DNA from: an uncultured Granulosicoccaceae bacterium
Lineage (GTDB): Bacteria > Pseudomonadota > Gammaproteobacteria > CALCKW01
DNA length: 64,000 nt
Reading direction: 5' to 3'
Assembly: GCA_937965695.1 (NCBI GenBank)
Contig: CALCKW010000030.1
Location: forward strand, 24,739-88,738
The first letter of the stretch is position 1. Every line of letters begins with the position of its first letter. A model generated the notes under the pieces. It was not told where the DNA came from and ran no database searches. It saw only the letters and a program-made list of their open reading frames with translations. Made by a program: the position numbers and the translations under genes. Shown here in pieces: positions 57,118 to 64,000 of the stretch.

Positions 57118-57423
57118 CTACCAGCTCGCCTTAACGAGCCCAGGCACGTCACCGCGCATCGCGGATTCACGCAGCTTATTCCGACCTAAGCCAAACTTCC
57201 GGTAAAAACCGTGAGGTCGCCCAGTCACACCACAACGGTTGTGACCACGGCTAGCCGAGGAATCTCGTGGTAGCTTCTGTAATTTCGCAGAAGCTTCCAT
57301 TTTTTCTTCAAAACCTGCTTCTTCAGAAGCAAGTATTAATTTCAGTTCAGCGCGTTTAGCTGCATAACGCTCAACAAGTTGAGTGCGTTTAGCTTCACGA
57401 GCTAGCATTGATTTCTTAGCCAT
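57118..57423 (-). CDS. rpsN: 30S ribosomal protein S14 (zinc-free form)
   Basis: This encodes 101 residues. There is no CxxC pair, so this is the long C-minus form usual in gammaproteobacteria. The C-terminal [19 protein letters not shown] is diagnostic. The gene abuts rplE. Confidence 0.98.
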   Translation of the reverse strand: MAKKSMLAREAKRTQLVERYAAKRAELKLILASEEAGFEEKMEASAKLQKLPRDSSASRGHNRCGVTGRPHGFYRKFGLGRNKLRESAMRGDVPGLVKASW

Positions 57424-57972
57424 TTATTCGCCCTTTTGTCTGAACGGGAAATTAAATGCTTTCAACAAAGCAGCACCTTCCTCATCAGATTTAGCTGTAG
57501 TCGTTACAGTGATATTCATGCCGCGAAGAGCATCTATCTTGTCGTAATCGATCTCTGGAAAGATAATCTGCTCTTTTATACCCATGTTGTAGTTTCCACG
57601 CCCGTCAAACGATTTAGCATTTAGGCCACGAAAATCACGTACACGAGGGATAGCGATATTGACGAGACGATCAAGGAATTCATACATTCGCTCACGCCGC
57701 AAAGTCACCATACAGCCGATAGCCATATCGTCACGAATTTTGAAGCCGGCGATTGATTTACGTGCAAGAGTTATTACACCCTTTTGACCCGTAATTTTTG
57801 TCAAGTCAGCCAACGCATTATCTGCAATCTTTTTATCAGTGACCGCTTCGCTTAAACCGATGTTTAAAGTGATCTTCTGAATGCGAGGCACTTGCATGAC
57901 GCTCGCGTAGGAAAATTGCTCCATCAGTTGAGGGACAATCTTCTCTTTATAGTGTTCTTGCAACCGTGTCAT
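57424..57972 (-). CDS. rplE: 50S ribosomal protein L5
   Basis: This encodes 182 residues. The conserved motif [16 protein letters not shown] and the [18 protein letters not shown] region are present. L5 binds 5S rRNA and contacts P-site tRNA. It is ten bases after rplX. Confidence 0.98.
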   Translation of the reverse strand: MTRLQEHYKEKIVPQLMEQFSYASVMQVPRIQKITLNIGLSEAVTDKKIADNALADLTKITGQKGVITLARKSIAGFKIRDDMAIGCMVTLRRERMYEFLDRLVNIAIPRVRDFRGLNAKSFDGRGNYNMGIKEQIIFPEIDYDKIDALRGMNITVTTTAKSDEEGAALLKAFNFPFRQKGE

Positions 57973-57982
57973 TACTGCAGCC

Positions 57983-58303
57983 TCAGGAATCTACTACTTG
58001 ATCGTTTGATTTAAAAAAGCGCACTTTTTTACCATCTTGCTCTTTAAAACCCACACGATCGCCTTTTCCGGCAGCAGCGTTCCAAAGCAACACATTAGAA
58101 GAATCAATAGCTGCTTCCTTCTCAATTATGCCGCCAGGAACACCCGCCATAGGGTTTCCTTTGGTATGACGCTTAACCATGTTGACGCCGTCAACAATAA
58201 TTTTGCCGTTTGAACGGACTTCGCGGACATTTCCACGACGACCTTTATCTTTTCCAGTTGTGACAACTACTTCGTCACCACTTTTCAACTTATTCATCGC
58301 CAA
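57983..58303 (-). CDS. rplX: 50S ribosomal protein L24
   Basis: This encodes 106 residues with the KOW motif near the start ([19 protein letters not shown]). L24 initiates 50S assembly at the 5' end of 23S rRNA. It is four bases after rplN. Confidence 0.98.
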   Translation of the reverse strand: MAMNKLKSGDEVVVTTGKDKGRRGNVREVRSNGKIIVDGVNMVKRHTKGNPMAGVPGGIIEKEAAIDSSNVLLWNAAAGKGDRVGFKEQDGKKVRFFKSNDQVVDS

Positions 58304-58307
58304 TACC

Positions 58308-58676
58308 TCACAGAACTTCTGGTGCGAGAGAAATAATTTTCATAAATTTCTCGTTGCGCAGTTCGCGGGTTACAGGGCCAAAAATACGTGTACCGATTGG
58401 CTCTAACTTGGCATTCAAGATGACCGCAGCATTTCCATCGAAACGAATTGCAGAACCATCTGGGCGTCGAACACCGTGACGGGTTCTAACCACCAAAGCA
58501 TTATAAACCTCGCCCTTTTTAACCTTCCCGCGTGGGATGGCATCCTTGATGCTAACTTTGATAATGTCGCCGATACCTGCGTAACGTCGCTTAGAACCAC
58601 CGAGCACCTTGATGCACTGGACTCTCCGAGCACCGCTGTTGTCAGCGGCACTGAGTACTGTTTGCATTTGAATCAC
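58308..58676 (-). CDS. rplN: 50S ribosomal protein L14
   Basis: This encodes 122 residues, the standard length, beginning [19 protein letters not shown]14 contributes to intersubunit bridges. It is the first spc gene, 30 bases after rpsQ; I see no promoter in that gap, so S10 and spc are probably read through. Confidence 0.98.
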   Translation of the reverse strand: MIQMQTVLSAADNSGARRVQCIKVLGGSKRRYAGIGDIIKVSIKDAIPRGKVKKGEVYNALVVRTRHGVRRPDGSAIRFDGNAAVILNAKLEPIGTRIFGPVTRELRNEKFMKIISLAPEVL

Positions 58677-58706
58677 TACAAATTCTCCTCAGAACTATGC
58701 TGACGA

Positions 58707-58973
58707 CTAGCGTCGAGCGGAATCAATAACTCGAACCAAACGCCAAGACTTTGTCTTCGACAATGGACGACACTCTTCGATTTGAACTTTATCACCGAGC
58801 TTGCACTCATTGTTCTCATCATGACAATGCGCCTTACTAGACTTGCGCATATATTTTCCGTAAACAGGGTGCTTCTCTTTACGTTCCAATAGTACAGTCG
58901 CAGACTTGTTCATCTTGTCGCTAACAACGATACCTACTGCTGTACGACGCAGATTTTGCTTATCGTCGCTCAT
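58707..58973 (-). CDS. rpsQ: 30S ribosomal protein S17
   Basis: This encodes 88 residues with the OB-fold motif [19 protein letters not shown]17 binds the 5' domain of 16S rRNA. It overlaps rpmC by four bases and closes the S10 operon. Confidence 0.98.
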   Translation of the reverse strand: MSDDKQNLRRTAVGIVVSDKMNKSATVLLERKEKHPVYGKYMRKSSKAHCHDENNECKLGDKVQIEECRPLSKTKSWRLVRVIDSARR

Positions 58974-59173
58974 GACTGATCACCCGACTGTTGTCTTTCA
59001 CGCTGGACAGTCTTTATCCGCGCAATATTCTTCTTCGCTTCGCGCCAGATATGAGGACGAACCTCTTGGCCTGCTCCACGCTGCATACGCAAGTTAAATT
59101 GCTCTTTTCGAATTGATTCCAATTCAGTCTGCAATTCAGCATCGCTTTTGTTTTTTATTTCTGTAGCTTTCAT
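58970..59173 (-). CDS. rpmC: 50S ribosomal protein L29
   Basis: This encodes 67 residues from the ATG at 59173, which shares one base with the rplP stop (TGATG); a GTG one codon upstream is less likely. It is a two-helix protein near the exit tunnel, with the EQFNLRMQ signature. It is coupled to rplP and rpsQ. Confidence 0.97.
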   Translation of the reverse strand: MKATEIKNKSDAELQTELESIRKEQFNLRMQRGAGQEVRPHIWREAKKNIARIKTVQRERQQSGDQS

Positions 59174-59586
59174 CACATCACCGTACGAGACACAAAGGTC
59201 GTCTTAACAGGTAATTTTGCTGCTGCGAGACGAAAGGCTTCGCGGGCGATTTCTTCGCCGACACCTTCCATTTCGTAGAGCATTGTTCCTGGGACAACCT
59301 TTGCAACCCAGTATTCAACATTACCCTTACCCTTACCCATACGAACTTCGATTGGCTTCTTGGAAATAGGAGTATCTGGAAAGATACGAATCCAAATCTT
59401 GCCACCACGTTTTATATGACGAGTCATAGCGCGACGTGCTGCTTCGATCTGTCGAGCCGTTACACGACCTCGACCCACGGATTTAAGCCCGTACTCACCA
59501 AAGCTTACCTTGTTCCCAGTTTGGGCTAGACCGCGGTTACGGCCCTTAAACATCTTTCTAAATTTTGTTCTTTTTGGCTGAAGCAT
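59173..59586 (-). CDS. rplP: 50S ribosomal protein L16
   Basis: This encodes 137 residues beginning [20 protein letters not shown]16 lies near the A-site. The basic loop [19 protein letters not shown] is conserved, including the Arg that is hydroxylated in E. coli. It is nine bases after rpsC. Confidence 0.98.
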   Translation of the reverse strand: MLQPKRTKFRKMFKGRNRGLAQTGNKVSFGEYGLKSVGRGRVTARQIEAARRAMTRHIKRGGKIWIRIFPDTPISKKPIEVRMGKGKGNVEYWVAKVVPGTMLYEMEGVGEEIAREAFRLAAAKLPVKTTFVSRTVM

Positions 59587-59595
59587 GATCGCACC

Positions 59596-60285
59596 TTATT
59601 TCCGAGCTGGAGCGCTTTCCGTTTTCACGGCAGCACGCTTTTGCTCAAGATCGAAAACCTCTCCCTTACAGATCCAAACTTTTACGCCAATAATGCCGTA
59701 AGTAGTTTTTGCTTCTGCAAAGCCATAATCAATATCAGCACGCAAAGTGTGGAGAGGCACTCGCCCATCGTGATACCACTCGCGACGGGCAATCTCAGCA
59801 CCGTTCAAACGACCTGAAACCGCTACTTTCACACCTTGTGCACCTAAACGCATGGTGTTACCAATAACCCGCTTCATAGCGCGACGAAACATCACGCGGC
59901 GCTCCAACTGCTGTGCTACGCCTTCCGCGACCAATTGAGCATCAAGCTCTGGCTTACGAATCTCAGCGATATTGACCTTAACTGTATTTACGTTAAGACC
60001 CATCAAAGGCGCAATTTCGTGCCTAAGCTTTTCTATATCAGCACCCTGTCTGCCTATGACAATTCCAGGCCGAGCAGTGTGAATAGTTACGACAGCCGAA
60101 CGAGCAGGACGGTTGATCTGTATACGACTGACCGACGCGTGAGCTAGTTTCTTTTTCAGGTACTCTCGAACAACTAAATCATCGTTCAAATACTTGGCGT
60201 ACCATTGCTTATCGGCATACCAGGTAGAGTTCCAGTCGCTGGAAATACCAAGCCGGATACCGACCGGATGTACTTTGTGTCCCAT
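59596..60285 (-). CDS. rpsC: 30S ribosomal protein S3
   Basis: This encodes 229 residues. The KH domain motif [16 protein letters not shown] and the C-terminal VWICKGEVF are typical. S3 forms the mRNA entry channel with S4 and S5. It is six bases after rplV. Confidence 0.98.
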   Translation of the reverse strand: MGHKVHPVGIRLGISSDWNSTWYADKQWYAKYLNDDLVVREYLKKKLAHASVSRIQINRPARSAVVTIHTARPGIVIGRQGADIEKLRHEIAPLMGLNVNTVKVNIAEIRKPELDAQLVAEGVAQQLERRVMFRRAMKRVIGNTMRLGAQGVKVAVSGRLNGAEIARREWYHDGRVPLHTLRADIDYGFAEAKTTYGIIGVKVWICKGEVFDLEQKRAAVKTESAPARK

Positions 60286-60291
60286 AAGCCT

Positions 60292-60624
60292 CTAGCTCTC
60301 CGCCACTTCAACAGTGATGTGACTTGTGCGTTTTATGATTCGATTGGCACGACCTTTTGCACGAGCTTTGGTGCGCTTCATGGTTGGGCCCGCGTCTACG
60401 AATACTTTCGAGACTTTGAGCTCATCCACATCAGCACCTTCGTTGTGCTCTGCGTTAGAGATCGCTGATTCCAACAGCTTTTTTACAGTAACAGCCGCTT
60501 TCTTATTGCTGAACTGAAGGACCTGCAGCGCTTTCGCTACGTGTAGGCCACGAACCTGATCTGCAACTAAGCGCGCTTTTTGCGGCGAAATGCGGACGTG
60601 TTCTTGTTTGGCATGGGCTTGCAT
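60292..60624 (-). CDS. rplV: 50S ribosomal protein L22
   Basis: This encodes 110 residues. The globular part is followed by the beta-hairpin ([19 protein letters not shown]) that lines the exit tunnel and affects macrolide response. It is six bases after rpsS. Confidence 0.98.
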   Translation of the reverse strand: MQAHAKQEHVRISPQKARLVADQVRGLHVAKALQVLQFSNKKAAVTVKKLLESAISNAEHNEGADVDELKVSKVFVDAGPTMKRTKARAKGRANRIIKRTSHITVEVAES

Positions 60625-60630
60625 GTCTGC

Positions 60631-60903
60631 TTACCTCGACTTCTTGTCAGCCACATGGCCTTTGTAAGTACGCGTTAACGCGAACTCACCCAGCTTGTGT
60701 CCAACCATGTTTTCGTTAACCATTACCGGTATGTGCTGACGACCATTGTGAACAGCGATGGTCAAACCCACCATGTCCGGCAATATCATCGAACGACGCG
60801 ACCAAGTTTTAATCGGTTTACGATTATTATTTTTAACAGCTTCTTCGACCTTCGCTTGCAAGTGATGGTCGACAAACGGTCCCTTTTTTAGCGAACGTGG
60901 CAT
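60631..60903 (-). CDS. rpsS: 30S ribosomal protein S19
   Basis: This encodes 90 residues with [20 protein letters not shown] at the start and [16 protein letters not shown] near the end. S19 is in the head of the 30S subunit with S13. It lies 15 bases after rplB. Confidence 0.98.
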   Translation of the reverse strand: MPRSLKKGPFVDHHLQAKVEEAVKNNNRKPIKTWSRRSMILPDMVGLTIAVHNGRQHIPVMVNENMVGHKLGEFALTRTYKGHVADKKSR

Positions 60904-60918
60904 TTACTCGTCCTCCAC

Positions 60919-61746
60919 TTACTTTTTATTGCGACGACGAACGATCAAACGATCAGTTCGCTTATTAGATCGGGTTTTATAACCCTTAGTTGGCACACCC
61001 CAAGGCGTCACTGGATGACGGCCGCCTGATGTACGACCCTCACCACCACCGTGCGGGTGATCAACGGGGTTCATAACTACACCACGAACAGTTGGACGAA
61101 CACCGCGCCAGCGCGTGGCCCCAGCTTTACCCAACTTACGTAGTGAGTGCTCACCGTTACTCACGACACCGACAGTAGCGCGACACTCAGATAACACTTT
61201 ACGCATCTCACCAGAGCGAAGTCGCAATGTGACGTACTGACCTTCGCGTGCGACTATCTGAACTGAAGCCCCGGCACTACGGGCTACCTGCGCTCCCTTG
61301 CCTGGCTTTAGCTCTATACAGTGCACTATCGTACCAACGGGTATGTTGCTCAAAGGCAGGGCATTACCTGGCTTGATCGGAGCATCACGTCCCGAACGAA
61401 GTGCATCACCGGTCTTTACTCCAGCGGGCGCAATAATATAGGTGCGCTCACCATCAGCGTAAAGCACAAGTGCGATATGGGCACTGCGGTTTGGATCATA
61501 TTCAACGCGTTCAACTTTGGCAGGAATGCCATCTTTGATTCGCTTGAAATCGATCACTCGATAATGTTGCTTATGTCCACCACCAATATGACGCGTAGTT
61601 ATACGGCCATTATTGTTACGACCACCTGACTTGGATTTCTTCTCGAGCAAAGCAGCGTGAGGACGTCCTTTATAGAGGTCTTTGTGAACTACCGAAACGA
61701 CACCACGACGACCGGGGGACGTTGGTTTAGCTTTTACAATCGCCAT
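60919..61746 (-). CDS. rplB: 50S ribosomal protein L2
   Basis: This encodes 275 residues, slightly above the E. coli length. The universally conserved [15 protein letters not shown], containing the peptidyl-transferase-linked His, is present. L2 is needed for subunit joining. It is two bases after rplW. Confidence 0.98.
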   Translation of the reverse strand: MAIVKAKPTSPGRRGVVSVVHKDLYKGRPHAALLEKKSKSGGRNNNGRITTRHIGGGHKQHYRVIDFKRIKDGIPAKVERVEYDPNRSAHIALVLYADGERTYIIAPAGVKTGDALRSGRDAPIKPGNALPLSNIPVGTIVHCIELKPGKGAQVARSAGASVQIVAREGQYVTLRLRSGEMRKVLSECRATVGVVSNGEHSLRKLGKAGATRWRGVRPTVRGVVMNPVDHPHGGGEGRTSGGRHPVTPWGVPTKGYKTRSNKRTDRLIVRRRNKK

Positions 61747-61748
61747 TT

Positions 61749-62051
61749 CTATTTGGCCTCAAAAGCGTTCATGTCGATGTCATGTCCTTCGGAAAGCTTT
61801 ATAGAAGCTTTCTTCCAGTCATTGCGACGGCCTAGTGACTGGCCGTGACGCTTGACTTTGCCCTTGATCTTTTGGATCCGGACATCTTCGACTTTTACTG
61901 AAAACAGTGTCTCAACAGCGCGCTTAACTTCCAACTTATTAGCATCGATAGCTACGCGAAACGTGTGACGATTATTAACTTCGGCATCCAACGTCGCCTT
62001 TTCAGAGACGTGTGGAGCAACAAGTACTTGATAGAGTCGTTCGTTATTCAC
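61749..62051 (-). CDS. rplW: 50S ribosomal protein L23
   Basis: This encodes 100 residues. [13 protein letters not shown] opens the protein, and the [13 protein letters not shown] segment is typical. L23 is the docking site for trigger factor and SRP at the exit tunnel. It overlaps rplD by eight bases. Confidence 0.98.
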   Translation of the reverse strand: MNNERLYQVLVAPHVSEKATLDAEVNNRHTFRVAIDANKLEVKRAVETLFSVKVEDVRIQKIKGKVKRHGQSLGRRNDWKKASIKLSEGHDIDMNAFEAK

Positions 62052-62652
62052 CGAGCATCTCCTCTATAAGCTTGATTGCAGCAGTTGTCACGACAACAGT
62101 CTCATGACCGACCAAACTAACAGGATCGATAGAACTGACATCGCTAGCACTCACCTTTGGCAGGTTTCTTGACGCAAGAAAAACCTTCTCATCAAGCCCT
62201 TCCAAAAGGATCAAGCAATTGCTGACTCCGAGATCACCAAGCTTCTCATTAAGCATTTTGGTCTTAGGCGCATCTAGCGCGAAAGAATCAACAATCAACA
62301 GGCGACCCTGGCGATTCAACTCAGAGAAGATCGAACGCATAGCGCCGCGATACATCTTTTTGTTAAGCTTTTGCTCGTAATTACGAGGACGTGCGGCGAA
62401 AGTCACCCCACCCGAACGCCAGATGGGCGAACGACTTGTACCGGCGCGTGCGCGACCAGTACCTTTTTGACGCCATGGTTTAATACCACCACCACTAACA
62501 TCTGAACGTGTTTTCTGCGCTTTGGTTCCAGCGCGAGCACCTGCCATATAGGCAACTACTGCTTGATGAACCAATGCTTCATTATAATCCCGACCAAAAA
62601 CAGCTTCCGCTGCTTCTATAGTGCCGGCATCGTTGTGCAGTTTAAGCTCCAC
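62044..62652 (-). CDS. rplD: 50S ribosomal protein L4
   Basis: This encodes 202 residues. The tunnel loop [19 protein letters not shown] is conserved. In E. coli L4 represses the S10 operon through a leader hairpin upstream of rpsJ; that region lies beyond tuf here, so whether such control exists cannot be judged. It is 11 bases after rplC. Confidence 0.98.
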   Translation of the reverse strand: MELKLHNDAGTIEAAEAVFGRDYNEALVHQAVVAYMAGARAGTKAQKTRSDVSGGGIKPWRQKGTGRARAGTSRSPIWRSGGVTFAARPRNYEQKLNKKMYRGAMRSIFSELNRQGRLLIVDSFALDAPKTKMLNEKLGDLGVSNCLILLEGLDEKVFLASRNLPKVSASDVSSIDPVSLVGHETVVVTTAAIKLIEEMLGE

Positions 62653-62663
62653 TACACACCCCT

Positions 62664-63314
62664 TTATGACTTAGCCTTGACGGAAGGCGACACAAACACA
62701 TCGCCACTCTTAGCACCAGGAACGGCGCCACGTACTAGCAGAAGATTGCGGTCAGCATCGACACGCACAACTTCAAGGTTTTGCACGGTTGTACGCGCGT
62801 CACCCATATGACCAGCCATCTTCTTACCCTTGAATACACGACCAGGGGTTTGGTTTTGACCGATTGAACCAGGAGCACGATGCGACAATGAGTTGCCGTG
62901 TGTAGCGTCCTGCATGCTGAAGTTGTGGCGCTTAACACCACCTTGAAAACCTTTACCCTTAGAGGTGCCGGTTACGTCGATTTTCTGGCCTGCCTCGAAA
63001 AGAGAAACACCCAGCTCAGCACCTGCAGAAACCCCGAACTTCTCGAATTCCTCAGCACTAAGGCGAAACTCCCACAAGCCGCGACCGGCGCCAGCGCCAG
63101 CTTTAGCAAAATGACCTGCTTCGGCTTTAGATAGGCGAGATGCTTTGACCTCACCTGAAGTGACTTGATAACCCTCATAACCATCCGCATCTTGCGTGCG
63201 AACCAATGTTACGCGGTTTGGCTCAACCTGAATTACAGTTACTGGTTGAGAAACGCCGTCTTCTGTGAAGACGCGCGTCATCCCGGCCTTACGACCGACA
63301 ATTCCGATACTCAT
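62664..63314 (-). CDS. rplC: 50S ribosomal protein L3
   Basis: This encodes 216 residues from the ATG at 63314, where [16 protein letters not shown] aligns with the family and TGAGG lies seven bases upstream; a reading from 63356 would add 14 unrelated residues. The [18 protein letters not shown] loop reaches the peptidyl transferase centre and carries the Gln methylated by PrmB in E. coli. It is separated from rpsJ by 217 bases. Confidence 0.98.
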   Translation of the reverse strand: MSIGIVGRKAGMTRVFTEDGVSQPVTVIQVEPNRVTLVRTQDADGYEGYQVTSGEVKASRLSKAEAGHFAKAGAGAGRGLWEFRLSAEEFEKFGVSAGAELGVSLFEAGQKIDVTGTSKGKGFQGGVKRHNFSMQDATHGNSLSHRAPGSIGQNQTPGRVFKGKKMAGHMGDARTTVQNLEVVRVDADRNLLLVRGAVPGAKSGDVFVSPSVKAKS

Positions 63315-63440
63315 TGTTTGCCTCATTACACCGTGCAAATTTCGATTGATCTGCACTGTTAGGAACTAGCATTTAAGCTGGCGCTGTATTGGGGTTGCGT
63401 GCTTAAGACACGTCTATATACAGAGCCGACCAAGCTGCGC

Positions 63441-63449
63441 ATTGTAGCA
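63441..63449 (-). promoter_or_regulatory. Extended -10 promoter candidate before rplC
   Basis: On the minus strand the sequence is TGCTACAAT: a good -10 (TACAAT, 63441-63446) with an extended TG, followed by the G+C-rich stretch GCGCAG typical of discriminators in stringently controlled promoters. The -35 region is poor. Transcripts would have a leader of about 120 bases before rplC. Inverted arms AAGCTGC/GCAGCTT (63432-63438, 63447-63453) flank the -10. Confidence 0.5.
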
Positions 63450-63460
63450 GCTTAAATCGC

Positions 63461-63489
63461 GCTCCGCTACTCGCGGAGCACTATTTTTT
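63461..63489 (+). terminator. Terminator-like hairpin in the rpsJ-rplC gap, facing rightward
   Basis: GCTCCGC (63461-63467) and GCGGAGC (63473-63479) form a strong 7-base stem with a five-base loop, followed on the plus strand by TTTTTT at 63484-63489. No plus-strand gene needs terminating here. On the minus strand the hairpin is not followed by a U-tract. Confidence 0.5.
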
Positions 63490-63531
63490 GTCGACTAGTT
63501 CAAACAGCGGAAATCGACTAAGAAATCAAAC

Positions 63532-63852
63532 TCAGGTCAAGCGGATTTGGACGTCAACACCGGCAGCCAAATCTAACTTCATCAACGCATCGACAGTTTT
63601 GTCAGTGGGGTCGACAATGTCCATCAAACGCTTGTGAGTACGAATTTCATACTGATCACGTGCGTCTTTGTTGACATGCGGTGATGTCAAGACAGTAAAA
63701 CGCTCTTTACGCGTAGGCAAAGGGATCGGACCCAATACTCTTGCTCCAGTACGTTTAGCAGTCTCGAGAATTTCCGCTGCAGACTTGTCAATCAACTTGT
63801 GATCGAAAGCTTTTAGGCGGATTCGAATAACTTGGTTTTGATTTGAAGACAT
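63532..63852 (-). CDS. rpsJ: 30S ribosomal protein S10
   Basis: This encodes 106 residues, with the conserved [19 protein letters not shown] and [21 protein letters not shown]10 also acts as NusE in antitermination with NusB. It lies six bases after tuf, in the usual tuf-rpsJ order, but is unusually far from rplC. Confidence 0.98.
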   Translation of the reverse strand: MSSNQNQVIRIRLKAFDHKLIDKSAAEILETAKRTGARVLGPIPLPTRKERFTVLTSPHVNKDARDQYEIRTHKRLMDIVDPTDKTVDALMKLDLAAGVDVQIRLT

Positions 63853-63858
63853 TTTTGT

Positions 63859-64000
63859 TTACTCGAAAATTTTAGCGACGACGCCGGCGCCAACTGTACG
63901 ACCACCTTCGCGGATCGCGAATCGCAGCCCTTCTTCCATCGCGATAGGGTTGATCAACTCAACCGATACCTTGACGTTGTCACCAGGCATCACCATCTCA
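63859..64000 (-). CDS. tuf: Elongation factor Tu (3' end only)
   Basis: Only the last 46 or so codons are in the window; the gene continues beyond the right edge. The translated C-terminus [20 protein letters not shown] followed by [20 protein letters not shown] is that of EF-Tu domain 3, ending VVAKIFE. EF-Tu delivers aminoacyl-tRNA to the ribosome. The stop TAA at 63859-63861 precedes rpsJ by six bases. Confidence 0.97.
   Translation of the reverse strand, partial: EMVMPGDNVKVSVELINPIAMEEGLRFAIREGGRTVGAGVVAKIFE

Noticed and set aside
1..64000. tRNA, rRNA, CRISPR arrays, insertion sequences, prophage
   Set aside because: No gap held a cloverleaf, repeat-spacer array, transposase or phage gene. 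A dedicated scan such as tRNAscan-SE would confirm this.

Overview
The window is chromosomal DNA of a gammaproteobacterium, probably a marine-type relative of the Pseudomonadales/Cellvibrionales. This rests on gene order: tuf-rpsJ-S10-spc-alpha-rplQ is followed by uvrA, a YajR-type transporter and ssb; miaB-phoH-ybeY-corC-lnt and lgt-thyA-folA are intact; and Rsd/AlgQ and YcgN proteins are present. The species cannot be fixed from the sequence alone. I see no insertion sequence, prophage, CRISPR array, tRNA or rRNA, and no frameshifted gene.

Layout. 1-3.3 kb: the end of a di-haem cytochrome c peroxidase-like gene, a small membrane protein, then an acyl-CoA dehydrogenase/short-chain dehydrogenase pair behind a perfect palindrome resembling a LiuR operator. 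3.4-7.9 kb: tmcA, then a tightly coupled trio (family 2 glycosyltransferase, nucleosidase-like protein, SPL-type radical SAM enzyme). 7.9-11.1 kb: a YdjM-like membrane protein, alr and a thiolase. 11.1-21.1 kb, all on the minus strand: an exopolysaccharide export and control module with a fused Wzz/tyrosine kinase, a short export protein, an outer-membrane barrel protein, a phosphoribosyltransferase, an ExeA-type ATPase, a stand-alone tyrosine kinase, a separate Wzz protein and a second ExeA-type ATPase fused to an FHA domain. It has no glycosyltransferase, flippase or polymerase.

21.3-36.5 kb is housekeeping: a small unknown gene, a 3-hydroxyisobutyrate dehydrogenase-like gene, folA-thyA-lgt-rlmI, rsd, ycgN-fbp, rubredoxin, hemL, dgkA, gcvH and lnt-corC-ybeY-phoH-miaB. 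36.8-42.4 kb is a second polysaccharide island (WcaJ-type initiating transferase and three glycosyltransferases), visibly A+T-rich in its right part and ending 10 bp from ahcY. The two polysaccharide regions complement each other: the second has the initiating and elongating enzymes, the first has chain-length control, export and phosphorylation.

42.4-50.2 kb: ahcY-metK (SAM cycle), ssb, the YajR-type transporter and uvrA. 50.2-64 kb: the complete alpha, spc and S10 ribosomal protein operons on the minus strand, ending in the 3' end of tuf. Two promoter candidates lie inside this cluster: one before rpsM and one in an unusually long rpsJ-rplC spacer.

The best candidates for undescribed biology are the ATPase-FHA/two-kinase polysaccharide module and the glycosyltransferase-nucleosidase-radical SAM trio. 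Both are inferences from domain content and neighbourhood, not demonstrated functions.
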